Origin: Phorcus lineatus
Lineage: Eukaryota > Mollusca > Gastropoda > Trochida > Trochidae
Length of the DNA stretch: 64,000 bases
Assembly: GCA_921293015.1 (NCBI GenBank)
Contig: OV121084.1
Span: 25,048,946 to 25,112,945, forward strand
Reading direction: 5' to 3'
Positions 36,301-51,300 of the stretch are shown here, one piece after another (within the stretch, counting starts at the first letter, position 1; each line of letters opens with the position of its first letter). The notes below the pieces were generated by a model. The model was not told the origin of the DNA, did no database searches, and saw nothing but the letters and a program-made list of their open reading frames with translations. Both the position numbers and the translations under genes were made by a program.

Positions 36301-39300
36301 CGTGACATTACTACGAATACATTATGTCGTAAGTACTGATAACAAAATGTTGTACATCAACATTGAGAAATTAGGTATGTCGCAGTTACCAAAATGCAAC
36401 CTTCCTACGTCATAGTATTTGCATTATGTGTTGGCTGGGAATGCATGAAACCTGAGAGCCTCGGCTGGAACTAGTGAACTGTTGTGGATACTGAGCTGAA
36501 ATTCAGTGTAGCATTGCATCCAAACCTTACTGCATGGAGAACAGGTGTCCAATGCAGATAAAGTTGCCAGGCCCGTGGTGGGATTGAAACCCTTTGAAAC
36601 TCTTGATCTGTAGCTGAACACACTAAACACTGCACTATCCTGCCATAAAATGTAGGTCAGTAGCACTAATTTCAGGTATGATAGGGGAGAGGGGCAACCT
36701 TTGATTTATCTTGGGATGGGTTGGGGGCTTATATTTACATTTTCGTGACTACATGGCCTTTAGCTTTAGGGATCTGAAAACAGAAAAGAAAATTTTAAAA
36801 GGGGTTATTGAAATTTTATTGGGTATGTATGATTTAATGATTGTTATTATAATTGTAATCATTGTTAATATTATGTTATTTAAGACGTATGCTCCAGATG
36901 AAAATTTGAGGATGAGATGGGTAGGCCCTCTGCTACTACAGACATGAAATTATTTGTCTTCTTAACATGAAATTACAGGTAGAAGGACCATGTGAATTTT
37001 GCCAGAACCCAATATATCAATCAACAAATGTAGGAAAAAGTTGTTGGTAATTATCATCTCAGTTGGTTAATATCGTCATCTCATCATGTCATGTAGTTGA
37101 CAAAATAAGCACAACGGCAAAATTTGCTTTCAAAACATTGTGTCTTGGGAGGTAGCGCTTGAATTGGGATCATCTCATACAAGTGATATCGATCCCTTGT
37201 TGAAAATAGTTTTGGATGAAAAAATTTATTTATCTTTTTTTTATCATTTCAGTGTTTGAAACATCAGTTATTCAAGACCAGATGTCAATGCAGAGGTTTA
37301 TTATGGTGAAGGTTTTCTTGTCCGCTGTGAGTTCAAGTAAGTTGTATTTAAATGGATCTGTGAGTGGACAATAAGGCAAGGCAAACAACCGTATTTCTGT
37401 AAAAAATGATCTCGATTATTGATAAATGCTTAATGTTGTATTGTCATTGAGGGAAGAATTGGGATTGAAAGTTTTGAGTAAATATGCTATTATAGTGAAG
37501 TGATTTAAACTACTGTATATCACTGCGTTTAAGTCGACTTTTTGACACCAGAAGTTGAGGGTTTAAAGAGGGGGGTCTATGATTTTGACCTAAAACTTCT
37601 GAAGCGGAAAGAGATGAACTGTCGATGTTCACGCTGGAAGCAAGATGCACAAACACAGATGTCAAGTTAACACAAAATAAAATATAATTTAATCATAATA
37701 AAAATGCATTTTTGTTGTGAAGAGAGGATCATTAGATACAATAATTGTTTGTTGTTGTGTTGTTTTTCTCTCTATTATGAAGCATGTTGTTTTTCTCTCT
37801 ATTATGAAGCATGATGTTTTTCTCTCTATTATGAAGCATGATGTTTTTCTCTATTATGAAGCATGTTGTTTTTCACTCTATTATGAAGTATGTTTTCCTT
37901 TGATAAAGATCAAATTTACGGGAAAACCTACTTTCTCTTTGTCACAAGTCATGCAGAAAATAACATAACATCATATAAACAAAAGCTCAATGTTGAAATT
38001 TTCCTTTTGTTTCTTAAAACCTTCCATATAATTGTATAAAATAAACACTGTACAAAGAACATTCTGGCATTTACCAAATTCACATCATGAAGACAATTTG
38101 TGTTATCTTCATTATAGATATTTGCGTCATTGTTTTTGTGCAAATAGGTCAGTTGACAAAAATAGCTTACTTGCCGGACATGGAAAGTTTACTGTATCTA
38201 CGCATCAAGAAATAACAAAACACTTGTAATAGAAGAATGATTTTGAGATTTAAAACGAAAAACCATTGAAGAATGTCTCTTCTTCATTTAAAGGAGCAGT
38301 AGCACGAGTTTTGAAGATATATTTCTTCAAATTTTACCCAATGACCATTAGTTTATGCCAAATGTATTAATAGAGTCAAAACATCAAATTAATCATCCCG
38401 ATCATCTGTAATCATAGGGTTATAGTCAAGTATCAAAAACCACTTGTTGCCATTTTATACATGTGAACACCTTTTTAATCATTTGAGGTAGGTGAAGTGA
38501 TTCACATAGCTTAACTGATCATGGTAAATTCCTTTAAAAAAAATTCGTTTTATTAAAAACAATGTCTCCAAAACTTGTTTACATTTTGGTGAGCTTACTT
38601 TGTATTTACTAATAAAAACTTGCTACAGCCCCTTTAAGTAACTTCCCTTTCAAGGAAACTGGTAACCACTTTGACCTTTAATGTTGATATAGGTTGCTTG
38701 AAAATTGTAAACATATTGTTATTTATAGTCATTGTCTTGGTTTGGGTTTTTGAAAACAAGGTTTTAGCAACCCGGCCCCCTTTTCCGGACATGGTCAGTT
38801 GATATATACCACATGTATTCCTCAAAATCTCCTAAGAGTTTCATACGTTTGGCCTTGAACCATATGTTGATACAGTTTGAGCTCTGTATTTTGTCACTTC
38901 TATAGTAGACATTGTTCAACATCCAGTAAGGTTTGGGTTAAATGTTACATCGTAAGTCAGTTGTGATCGAGTATTATGCCACCCACAATTTGCTATTTTC
39001 AACTGACATCTGCAGGGTTTACTGTATTGTATAATCATAATGATTTTGCATGCCAGTCTAATTCAAACAGTAGTTTATTGTTCAAGCACAAAGTTCACTC
39101 AATTCAAAATAAAATGAAAGTTGTTTTTTTGATGCAAAGGGGCAGGAGCATGTTTTTAGAATATCTTCTATTTCTTGAAATGTACCCAGATATACACCAC
39201 GTGACTACATCCTCATCAAGTATTTAGCAAAAATTACTGGGGAAAATTTTACTGTGAACACCGTTTAATCATTTAAGTTAGAGAAATGGATTTGTGTCGC

Positions 39301-42300
39301 TTAACCTTACATGTTTTGTTCGTTTGAGAATGGCATCTTTTGATTTAAAAAGATTTTATTTTCGTGGTTGTGAGATTAATTCATTTACCTAAAAAATATG
39401 CGAGTGCCTCTTAAGTGAATTTGTGAAAATTTTTCAAGTGCATTGCATTACATAAATTTATATAATTAGTTAGTGTTAATTGGATTTAGTTCAGATAAAT
39501 GTTATCATTTATTGATGAAATTTATAAAAGAAACTTATGGTTACATAAGCCTTAACTTTCTATGACTTAACTTATAGACTGAAGAAACTTTTTAAGGAAT
39601 AAACTAATTATATGTATGGTTACAAAAAGCCCTAACTTACTTCAGGTGAACTAAAAGCCTAAACAAAGTTCCAAGGAATAAACAAGTTTAATTCTTGTAA
39701 ATTGAATAAAATGGCGAAACAAATATAACCGTTGCTATAAGGCAAATTAACGAGTGGTCTATTTAGGGACGGGAGAGTGTGGAAAAGACGTGTTTCTTGT
39801 GAGAAGGCTTCCTAGATAATGGGCTCGCTAATTATGTGTGTTGATAATTTGATATTGGGGGACAGAAACACAAAATCTTGTTAAAGGTTAGTGGCCAAGA
39901 GTTTCTGGGAGAACAGCTGATGAAAAATTTTCTTATCAATATTATAGATATATATTTACATCAGAGTTCTAGCCTGATGTGTTATTATAAAATTTGTTGT
40001 GAAAATCGCATGTCAGTACAAAAGTCAATCACCGTAACTTATGTGACAAATAAATTATTAAACAAACATGAACTGTACCTACAAATATCTAGGCTTTTTT
40101 TCAAGGCTCTGTTTTATTTTGGCAAAGGATATGTCAACAATGTTTCTTTTTTCAATGCATTGTAACAAACCCCAATTTTTTCAATGAATGAACTGAAACG
40201 CACTGGTTACAACTGGAGTAAACAAGGTGATATTGGCACCACGTGGGACCAGCCCCTTCCTCCAGACAAGGTGGAATCTATATAAAGTATATACCAACAT
40301 TACTTGGAATGTTGATTCAAGGTTTTTTTCCATTGTTTAGATACACATGTGGAAGAAATTACAAACTTAGACTATAATACTGAATGCCAAGAACAAATTC
40401 AGCCATGAAAATAATTTTAATCGACCACTTTATTCGCAAGTAAGCAGCTGATATGAATAACATGTGTGAAAAGTTATTTGACCTGTTTCACTATTATAGC
40501 TACTCATTAACCTAATTATCTGATTAGCATTTATCTTAACATATGTCTGCAAATAGGTTGAATATATCCATTTACGTCTGTTATCATTATGACCTGTATG
40601 ACGAGTTTCCCTGATTAAATCATCTGATGAACAGTCGATGACAGCTCAATAATATCATTTCAGCAACACATAGTCAATGAAGCTTCAAGTACTTATTTCA
40701 ATCCTTGCTACATTTCAAGGATTAAATTCAAGGAATTAAAAGTCAAGAACCCTTTAATACCATTTTATTCCCTTGTTACAAGCAATGATTCCTGTGGTTT
40801 CTCATAATGGCTTGGTTTTGATTGAGATAACTTTATGGGACACTTCTGCCAGGGCTGTTTTATTTTGAAGCTTTAATTGGAATAAGAGGAAAACAAACCT
40901 GACCCCATTGAAGTAGAATCAAACTGTCCCTATAAATGAAGAATCGAGAAAGGGAATATTCAGAGTTGAACTCACTGCCAAATAACTTACATTTTAACAA
41001 AATTACTAAATAAGCAGGCCGTTAATTGTTTTAATTTACATACCAGAGTATACTGCAGGGTTGATGTTTTTGTGGTTTACATTCCAGATTTAACTGATTG
41101 GTTAATGGTTAACTTTCCATAGTTAACTGAAGGGTAAATGGTTAACATCCAAGAGTAAACTAAAGGGTTGATGCTTGCTGGTTTACATTACAAAGTTAAC
41201 TAAAGGACCAATAGATTTAAATTCCTGAAAAAATTAACTAAACTAAAGAGAAAATGGTAATAGGTTTTTATTCAAGAGTAAACTAATGTGTTAACTTAAT
41301 GAAGGGTTAACATTATAACCCGTTAACGCCAGCGGCTGGAAGTGTTGTGAAACATGAACCGCACCGACCTACTTACATATCCGGACATGGAAGTTATCAG
41401 TTACGCATACTCTTACTCTGGCCATTCAACAGACGGTCACCGGTCACCGCGAGACGAGCATGGAACAGGAGCTCGCTGAACTTCAGGTGAGCATTTTTGA
41501 GAAGTTGTTAATTTCTCTTATTGATAATTTGTTATTGACATTTGCTGTTGTTTTCAGTGATGAATTAAGATTTCTTAGATTTTTTAATATTTATAATTAT
41601 CAATCATAATTACAGGTTTCATAAATAGATTAAAGTGGTTTTTCCCAAAAAAAATTTAATAAAATTTTTAGAATTCTTTATTTGATTGAGTTTGATTGGA
41701 TTAGGTATTGAGTTTTTAGATTTCAGAGGTTAATTACTTTCTAGATATTAACAAAGAATCTAGGTGAGATTGTGAGAAGTATGCCAGATAAAAAATATAT
41801 AAAGTTACTGAAAATAATTGATATTAGGTTTTTCATTTAAGATATATTTGTTAAACCTTTATCCATGAATATATTAATTTAATTGATTGACAGAATTGAA
41901 ATGTTTCTTGGTATAGAGGAAACTTGATGGTTCTATCAAATTCATTTAGATATTTAATAGAATTTGTCTCAGGAAATGTAGCTATTGTCAATTTCACAAT
42001 AGTGGTTAGTCATGGTAGCGACACTTAAGGATGTTTTATTTGCCATATATGTACTACGAGCGTCATGAATGCCTTTCAGACAGTTTATTTACAAGACTTA
42101 TTCAATTCACATTAAAAACCATCAAATTTCATTCGGCAATAAGGGTTGAATATGTCTAGTTTTTGTTAAGAATATGAAATTCTACCTAATTCAAGTTTCG
42201 ATATTGATTTAAAAAACTATTCTTCAATAAATTGATTAAGAGACTAAATGTAGGGCTAGACCTACCCTGAAAGTGGGAAGCGAAGTAAAGACTTTGCTAT

Positions 42301-45300
42301 GAGTGTGGGGTCAACTATCTCATGTCATGTGGAAAATAACGAGTGTTACTATAATCAGGGTTTGTTGAATGAACCATGACAAGCCAAACACTCCTAAGTA
42401 CATATCATGCACCAGCTTTTGATTGATTTGACAACCACGCTTCAATGATTTCATCTTCTAAAAGTGAAGTATTTGTGTGTTTCAAATTGTCTGTGTTGTA
42501 TAGTTATATCTGACCTATGTTGACATATGTTGATGACTGTTTACAGTGTGGGCAGAGGGGATATATGTTTAGTGTATTTCAAGTAGGGTATATATAGACA
42601 GGCAGTCAAAGCCTAGCCTTGGGTCAATATGTTGCTATAAAACAGGGCAATTGTTGGCCTGTCTTTGTTAAACTGGAAGAAAGTTGGAGAGAGTTTTGGA
42701 CATAAGTGTAAATGTGGTTTGTCAATTTATTTCATTTGATTTTTTTGAAATGGTTGAGTTTTAGACGTGTAATTGTGGGTTGTACATGTATTTTATTTTA
42801 ATCCTTACCCCCTACAAGCCATAAATCAGCCTCATAAACCTTTTTGGCTCATGTTTCTTATGGTGAAAACCTTTTTAGATTTTTTTAATGGTCCACTATA
42901 CTTCTTGATTACATCTTTATTGTTTTTTAATGAACTTTCTGGATTTTCTTTCACCAAAATCCCCCAAATTCTATGATTTATTTTATCTTCAATTTTTACA
43001 TATCGCTTATAACTGTTGCATACCTTTGATGAAAGTGGCTTAGGCCTCTTACCAGTCCTACCATCAGGTTTTATTGTCCGTGGTTGTCTGTTCTCTATGT
43101 AAAGAATGATCCCTCATCTTGTTTAACAGTTTATATCTTATTTGAAACTAGAACAAATGGATATAATTCAAATTAAAGTGAAATAGATTTCTTTCCAATC
43201 AATGATGAATAAATTCTTTAGAGAGGTGTATAATTTTTAAAAAGATAAAGTATTTGACAAATTTTCTACCTTTAAACCTTTTCTACCTTTAAATGTACAT
43301 TTCTGGTTATTTTCTCACAAATATTTTCTAGCCAAATTTCCCTGACAAACAATAATGATTTCAGGCCTGTAGGGTTGATCAAATTGAAGAAATTACTGTT
43401 AACTTTCTAACATGTTAAAAACAAGTGTCCGGTTTGAAATAGTTGTCCATTCTATACTTTAAATCGGTTAACTGCGTATTAAGGTATGTATGGTATCTGT
43501 TTACAATCATGGAAACAATGTTATCATCAAGGTGTTGAGATAGGGGAATGATCATATTTAACCTTTCGAGAACTGTCAGTTCACATTTGGATATCATACT
43601 TATCTGTGGTCTTTCTTTAAAATTTTTTTAAATTTTAAATTTTAAATTTAAATTTAAATTCATTTGGTCTTCATCCTTGTACTTATTACTTAACCAGCTA
43701 TTTTTGGTCACTGAAACTGAAACTGAAAATTATGATATTAATTTTATCAATTTAGAAAAGAAATAATCAAAGTACAATTGTTGAATAAATGTTTAAGACT
43801 TTCTATTTTATGTTGCATCGGGAGATAACAGAGAGATTGTTTGGAATGTTCAGGTGTTATATTTCATTAACAGTTGACCTTTATCAGTTGATGTAGGCTA
43901 TTCATGATTCACGTCAGGTACATCACTTGATCGCTCATGCCTGAATTATTTGCGTATTTTGGTGATTCACACTCACATGTCTGTTATTTGAGATAATTCA
44001 GTCATTACGAGGTAGTCAGATTCCACAATCTATGCTCTCCAATCTGGGCATTTTCAAATTTTGTAAATAAAGTACATGGCAGATAAAGAAACAAATTGAA
44101 AATAACAAGCTACATTTCTAAAAGATTAATATGGAATATGGTTATGACAGTTGTGACAATATATTGTCGTACTGAGAATGTTTGTATACAGGTATTGTTG
44201 ACTTTGAAATCATTGATTTTTCCTAAAAATGAAGGTGTAAGGCAAAGGCTTTAATCTTTCTTTTTTATCTAAAAATCACTGAAAATGGGGTACCTTGGAT
44301 TGTGATAAGATTGTGTCATGATATATCTTTAACATTACAACTAATGTTAAAAATCATATTGGTCAAATTGTAAATAAATTGAAATGCATGTGAAACCATG
44401 ATTTGAACATGTTTTGATGACAAATCTCAAGACTGATATTTAAATAGCTAATATCAGGTCATCAGACCATATGAGCCTATTACATACCATCATCCATTTA
44501 TATATTTGTTTCCACCTTTTCAAATAGTTCCACCCTAATGATGAAATTTATGGGGATGAACCATGCAATTAGAGGATCAAAATCTGTACATTTAGTCCTG
44601 ACTTCCCTTAAATATTGGTGTGGCTGGCAATACTTTTGAAAGCTTTACATAACTTTTTCTTCAAAAACTACCTGGCAGGATGGCTACCCTTAAACTATCC
44701 TCAGGGAAACGAGAAATGCTTGGGAATTTTTTGGGAAAATCATCTCCATGGGTTTGATGATGAATGTAAGTTTCTGTACCACACCCAAATCTCATAATTT
44801 ATCTATGCAATATTTTCAGCCAACAGCACCTAAAATCCTCTTTCTCCTTTTCAGATGGATACAATTAAAGACATACACCACAGCTTTCTCTCCTGCCTTT
44901 TGTGCTGCGAAAGGCTTAAAGATCCATGTTCACTAAGCTGTGGACATTCATTTTGTAAAGAATGCTTAGCAGAGTTTTTGAAAACATGTGAGGATGCAAT
45001 CAAGTCAAAACAGGTGATGTGTCCCTCATGCCAAATGATGAGCCCAGTGATGCACCCTGATCACCCCTTGGAAGATTGGCTGGGGCAGCTCAAACCTCAC
45101 CCTCTCATACAGGGATTTCTGGACAGGTCTTCCAACAGTGAGGAGAATGGAGGTAGGGAGGCTTTGAAGCACTTTAAAATATCTTGTTCAGTTAATCTTT
45201 TAGCAGGGAATGTTCAGTGGACATTTGAGCTTTTAAGTTTGAATTTTAGGCTGTTGACAATTAATTAATGGCAGTATTTGATATTCAAATGTGTTAGCTA

Positions 45301-48300
45301 TCCCGAAGAGTGTAAATTCAAATGCTCGTTTTATAAATACCTGGAAGTTACCAGACTGTTAAAAAATGTACAAGTTTCAAAGTGTTTAATTGGACTTATG
45401 TTTTTATATCATCAACAAGCCTAGAGCCCCTATAAAGTAAATGAGTAATGAATTACATTTTCTGTAAAATTGTATCTTTCAGTTTCAGAAGAGCTGCCAA
45501 ACGCAGGAAGCCTGTGTTTCTCCTGTCAGCAGATAAACAAGATGGCGCGTGCTGGGTATCTGTGTCAGGACTGCAACATCATGCTGTGTTCCGACTGTGT
45601 CAAGAGACATCGAGCTCTTCCCGCCACCAAGCACCACGCCATAGTCGACCTTCAGGGAGAGGTCAGAGTTAATGGAAGTCGGAAGATAATGTGCAAGGAG
45701 CACCAAGAAGAGATAGAATATTGCTGTAACGACTGCACTGTAGCAATGTGTCAGAAGTGTAGTGTTGTCTACCACAGGAAGTGTGACTCGGTGGTTACCA
45801 TGGAATCCATGGCTGACAAGATGAGGTCAGTTGTCAGTAACTCACTCAACAGTGTTCAAGAGGTTGTGGTGGACCTTCAGACCAACATCAATCAGAAGCA
45901 GACAAAGGTCGCAGAGGTCAATCAGAACAAGACAACGGTACAGTCAGAGATCTGGCGGATCAGCCAAATGGCCATAGACATCATCAAAGAAAAGGAGAAG
46001 AAGCTTCTGGATAGTTTGGAGAAGCTCTCAGAGCAGCAGACGGGCCAACTCCAGAGAGAGATCCAGACAGTCGGGACAGACCTGCATGTGTACAAGCACC
46101 TGTCAGAGTACATGGACCAAGCACTGAGGTCTGACAGCAAAACAGAGTTATACGAGATCTACCGTATGTGTCAGTCAGGGGTAGTTAACAGTGCAGTGAA
46201 CACTCTAGTCCATGTGAAACCAAGATGTATAACATTTCAAAATGAACTTGATCTGTCAACATTTGAAAGCAGCTTTGATCTTGGTTTTTTGAGATTGCCT
46301 GAGATGGAGAGTGTCCTGAGCCGAGAGCTGGTGCTCCAGGAGAGTATCGATATCAGATCAGACGGCGACAAACAGGATGCCCATGCCTTTGATGTGACTG
46401 TGTTTGGCAGCCCAGGAGTAGAGACAGTTGTTGTCACTGACAACAACAACAACAGCATCAAGTCTTTCTACAGCAGGGGTGGCCATATGATCTGCAGCAC
46501 TCTCAGACTTGATCACAAACCATGTACAGTCACCAAGTTTAAGGAGGGCAAGCTTGTTGTAGCATTTGACTCACACAATGCCTTTCTTATCGTCAATGTG
46601 ACTCCAGACCTCTCCATTGACACTTGTGTCGAGACTAAGAAGAATTACCGATGTTTCACAATGCTGGACGACCAGCTCTTGGCTGGTGGTTGCAAAGATC
46701 CTCCAAGTATTGACATTGTTGACTTGTCAGGAAATGTTAAAAAATCCCTGATTAAAAGGAAATTCAGTGAAGCAAGGTCACCATGGTTTCTCTCCACGTC
46801 CAGCAAGGGAGACATCATTGTTTCAGATGCCAGCATCAACCATGGCATCCTTTGCCTGTCTCCAAAGGGAGACATTGTGTACCAGTGGTGCCCACCAGGT
46901 ATCAACGGTACCTCCGGGGTCACACACACTCCAGTTGGGGAGATGTTGATCACAGACTGCCTTGCCCAGAAGGTCATTCAGCTGTCGGACCAGGGAGAGT
47001 TCAAGTCTACTCTCCTCACTGTACAGCATGGCCTTGACAGTGCTCTCTATGGTATCTGTCTCCATGGCGACAGACTGTACTTAGCCAATGGGAAAGAAGG
47101 AGTGAAATGTTTTCAGTTCAAGTGATTTTGATGTAAAACTGTTTCTCCTGTCCCTAATGAATTTGACAGTTTTGACATAAGTAAATTATGGACCTTCAGG
47201 AGTTTTTTGCCTGAAGTCAGAGATCTTTGTCCAAGAGTCATGCCTGATAGGTTACCAGAGTGAAAATGGTCTTTATGGCAGTGAAAAATGTCCAATCAAT
47301 GTCATATGTAATGATTACTTTTTACAACATTATACCACATTAAGATGTATGCTTTTGTAAAAGCTTTCTTCTCATTTCCTCACTATAAGACATTCGCTAA
47401 CTTAAGTCATTTCTTTCAAAATCATATGAAATAACAGCTGTGGTGGTACAACATTGAAATAAGAATATAATCAGACCAAAGATTGCAAAGAGTTTGCTAT
47501 ATATAGTTTAAAAGTTTAAAATAATCTTAGGGAGAATATATGATGTACAATTTTTTAAACAATTATTTACTCAAAGAGCTTAACAAAACCAAAAAAAAAA
47601 ATAATCTTACTTTAATATCTAAAAATATCAGAATTATTTGTTGAAATATGATTGAGACAAAACCACCGAGACTATCATTTATGTCGATTATATTGATAAA
47701 CGTTTGTTTGATGAAGGTATTTCTAAATCTATCTCATTGAAATTTTTTTTTTTTTGTTTACAATGTGTAGTGAACTTTTAATCCTTCAACCCTGTTTGCC
47801 ATTAAAATTTAGTTTGAAAAGAGTAATATATCTTGACTGGTCAAATTAATTTTTTCCGATCAATATCATTAACCCCCCTCCCCCTTATCAATCACTTATA
47901 ATATTGATAATCATACATGATGAGCCATGTCAACTTGACCTGGGCCTGGTTGTAATCTGCCTTTGTAAACAAATGCTGAAATCATGTACATATGCTGGTG
48001 ATATTGATGGCAAATCTAATTAGAAAATTAGCAAATATCCCTCAAAAGAGCTGTTCTTGTGTAAGTTTTCACATATGTGTAGCAATCAAGGTATGGAACA
48101 TATTATGTTGTTGATGTTAAATCTGAGATAAATTGTGATAAAGGATGAAGGCCCTGTAGCACATTTTCTTCAGGAAGTAAAGCTATCTCACAAGATGAAA
48201 AGGCCACTTGCAGTTTTTATTTGATACTTGCCACATAATTCCATGAATGAAAAGTCGGGTTGAGAAATGAGATCTTGAATCCTTTGGCTTAAGTATATTT

Positions 48301-51300
48301 TGAACTAAATGATATTGGATATAGAAAATTCTAAATAAAACAAAAAATGTGCTGCAGTTTCTTTAACAAATGGTGATTTATTGTGATATAAAATAAAGCA
48401 GTATTTATTATCATGAACATTTTTTTTGAACTTCTGAGAAGGAAAAGGTTTTTGTTCGAATTCTGTTCTCTTATTTCATTATATTTAATGAAACTTTGTG
48501 ATATTTGTTGTGTGTTACTAGTCCTTATATGTCATTTACTTTTACAATAAAATATTTTATCATTCATTGCAAGATCATTTTTGTTTGCTGTTTTCATGAG
48601 TAAAAGGAAGACCAGGTTCTATGGATAGTCAACTTCTTCGTTGCAGTGATTGGCATCTCAATGTAGATCATAACAGCTTTATAACAATGATAGTATCTAC
48701 CATGAAACATCTCATTCATTGCAATGAAGAAGTTGACTATCCATAAGAACTTGGTTTTCCTGGAACTGAAGCTTATGAGGTCCCCTGCTTGCACAGTCAG
48801 CGCTAGCTAAGTTGCCTGACTCTAAGGTTGAAGGCTGAACACTGCAAATCACTCATCCAAAAACACTTCAAGAATAATGATTATTGCGGATAGTGTGATG
48901 CCAAAACATTTGTTCACTATTTGGCATGTTTCTCTAAGATAGTGAGTGATGAACAGTAGACATCTTGGCCTAGATTTCCGAAGCGCTCTCAGTGCCAGGT
49001 TAGTTGTAAGCAAATGTTTTGACTTAACTATTACTTACTTAACACTTAAGACTATTTTGGTGCCAAGATTGCTTTGGAAATCTAGGCCTTGTGTCATACC
49101 TATTTTGGTGAAGGTTCTTTGAAAATCATTAGCATAGCGCAGAAAAACCAAGGTTACGACAAAAGTTCATATTATAACAAATACTTCAATTCTTCAAATA
49201 CTGTGGTTCAACTGATGTAGTGTTTCATAATGGTGATATTGAATGTACTCAGGTTTATCAGTACAGACACAAATTTGATATATAAAAAACCAACCTAATA
49301 CAAACAGAAGCCAGTGATCAGCCAGACTGGAGGCATAAAAATGTAATTTTACTATTATTTTTTTAATTATAATTGATGTCATGTAAGGGCAAACTAGCCA
49401 TCTGACTATCTAAAATTATAGCTATGCAACTTGGATCCCAGAATTTAGGCAACTTTTTTTGCTTAATTACATTGCCCTTGAAATATTCTGTCGTTATTTT
49501 TGAAAATAGACAGAAAGAAGAGATGATAGCGAAATGTTTCGCCTTTCATATTCATAGCTTTATAACATCATTTGTGCAATTTGTTTAGCACAATGTAAAG
49601 ACAACATTCATATCAAAGTGATAAAACAGTGAGGTCATAGTTATTCCCCACACGGCACTTCATAATATAAGTTATAACATTCCGTCGAGGGTGACATAGG
49701 GATATATTATTCCCGCGAAAGGTTTTATGCAACGAGCGGAACGCGAGTTGCATAAAACCTTTCAAGGGAATAATATATCCCTATGTTACCCGGGACGGAA
49801 TGTTATAACAAATTTATCATACCGAATGTCTTAATGTATTATTAAAAACTTGCTCTCTAAAACTAAAAAGACAAACAGAAATGAACAACACCTATGACCT
49901 GATCACGTGACTTTGATTGATTGACGTTGAAGCACGCTTTACTCATGTGGCGGGGTATAAGGGATTTATCATCCCTCGGCGGCGGTGAATATGGATATTT
50001 GTTTAGGGTCACGTGGACCAATCAGAGATCGACATTCTTACATGCGGTATGATAAAGAAGTTTCTTAAAGTCATAGTCTCATTTTTGTAAAGCAACTAAA
50101 CTGAACTAATTATTCTTCATGAACAAAATCTGATCACTAACTGAAATATTTCTGTTGCGTTTGCAAAGATTTTCATTTTTATGCCCGTTTACAGTTTTGA
50201 ATGAAGCAGCTTATTGGCGTATGCCATTCAGACCGATGAGGTAGCGAATCAAGTGCAATCCCATTGCCAGTGCGAAACACTGGAAATCTTGTAATTGCAG
50301 CGTCGATACTTATGACAGACGCATTTTTCATTGAGTTTACCACCTTTTTGTTATTTCTGTATTTGAAAAAGTGTAAGCTATTAGCTATTTTCATCAGATA
50401 TTCATCTGGGAAATTTTATTTGTTCTTCATCACGGCCTTAGCGAAATGACGTGGTAAGGACTAATGCTTGCTAAAGACATAATATTTGGGTAGGGTAGGG
50501 TAGTTTGAACTTCATTATTGAGGGCTAGAATGCCTGCAGAGTTCTGAAAATTGTTGCAAACGTCAGGGGAAAGATTTCTGTGAGTGGTGAACTATTTGTC
50601 CGGCATGCATTACAATTTGCCTTGCAAAAATGAGACTATGACTTAACAATTAGTTGTGACACTTAATATGTGCTATTGCTCTTTCACATGGTTTGAATGG
50701 CTAATGTTGACCTTTGATATTGCTTAGATTCTTTTATTATTTATTTTGAAAAATGTATATTTTCATTCACAAATTTCAAAATGGCAACCGATTCATTTTT
50801 TAAACCTTATATTTATTTAATGAATCCTAATTACTCTAATGATTATCTGTCTCAACAAATATTGAAACAATATTCATCAAAGGGAAAATTTAACTAATAT
50901 CTGAAATGATGCAAGGCTTATACAGGAAAGAAAGAAGTTTTGAATGCAGAATCTGAAAAATTATTTTTGAATGTCAGTAGCCATGATGTTAATCAAAGAT
51001 CTGTTTTACGTAGAATTTTTTTTATTTTGGGTATGCTTCATTCATCATGACTGGTGTACTTGTTTCTCATTTTGAATAAACATAACATTGAATTAAAAAC
51101 TATGAAGATTCAATGTTTTAATATTTGACTCTAAGGCTGTGATGCAATTGAATATTCCTCCGCTGTTCCTTTCCTTTATAGGCATAATGAAGGGTATTTA
51201 AGAAAACAGTACATCAATTCAAGTGCAAGTTGGTAATAAATAGGATACATGACTTCCTTTTCAGATCAAGTTAATGTCAAGGCTCTAAATAAAGACAAAA

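Noticed and set aside
45485-47065. Several ORFs of 60-110 aa on the minus strand and in other frames across the TRIM exon
   Set aside because: They are shadows of the large TRIM exon and have no motif of their own.
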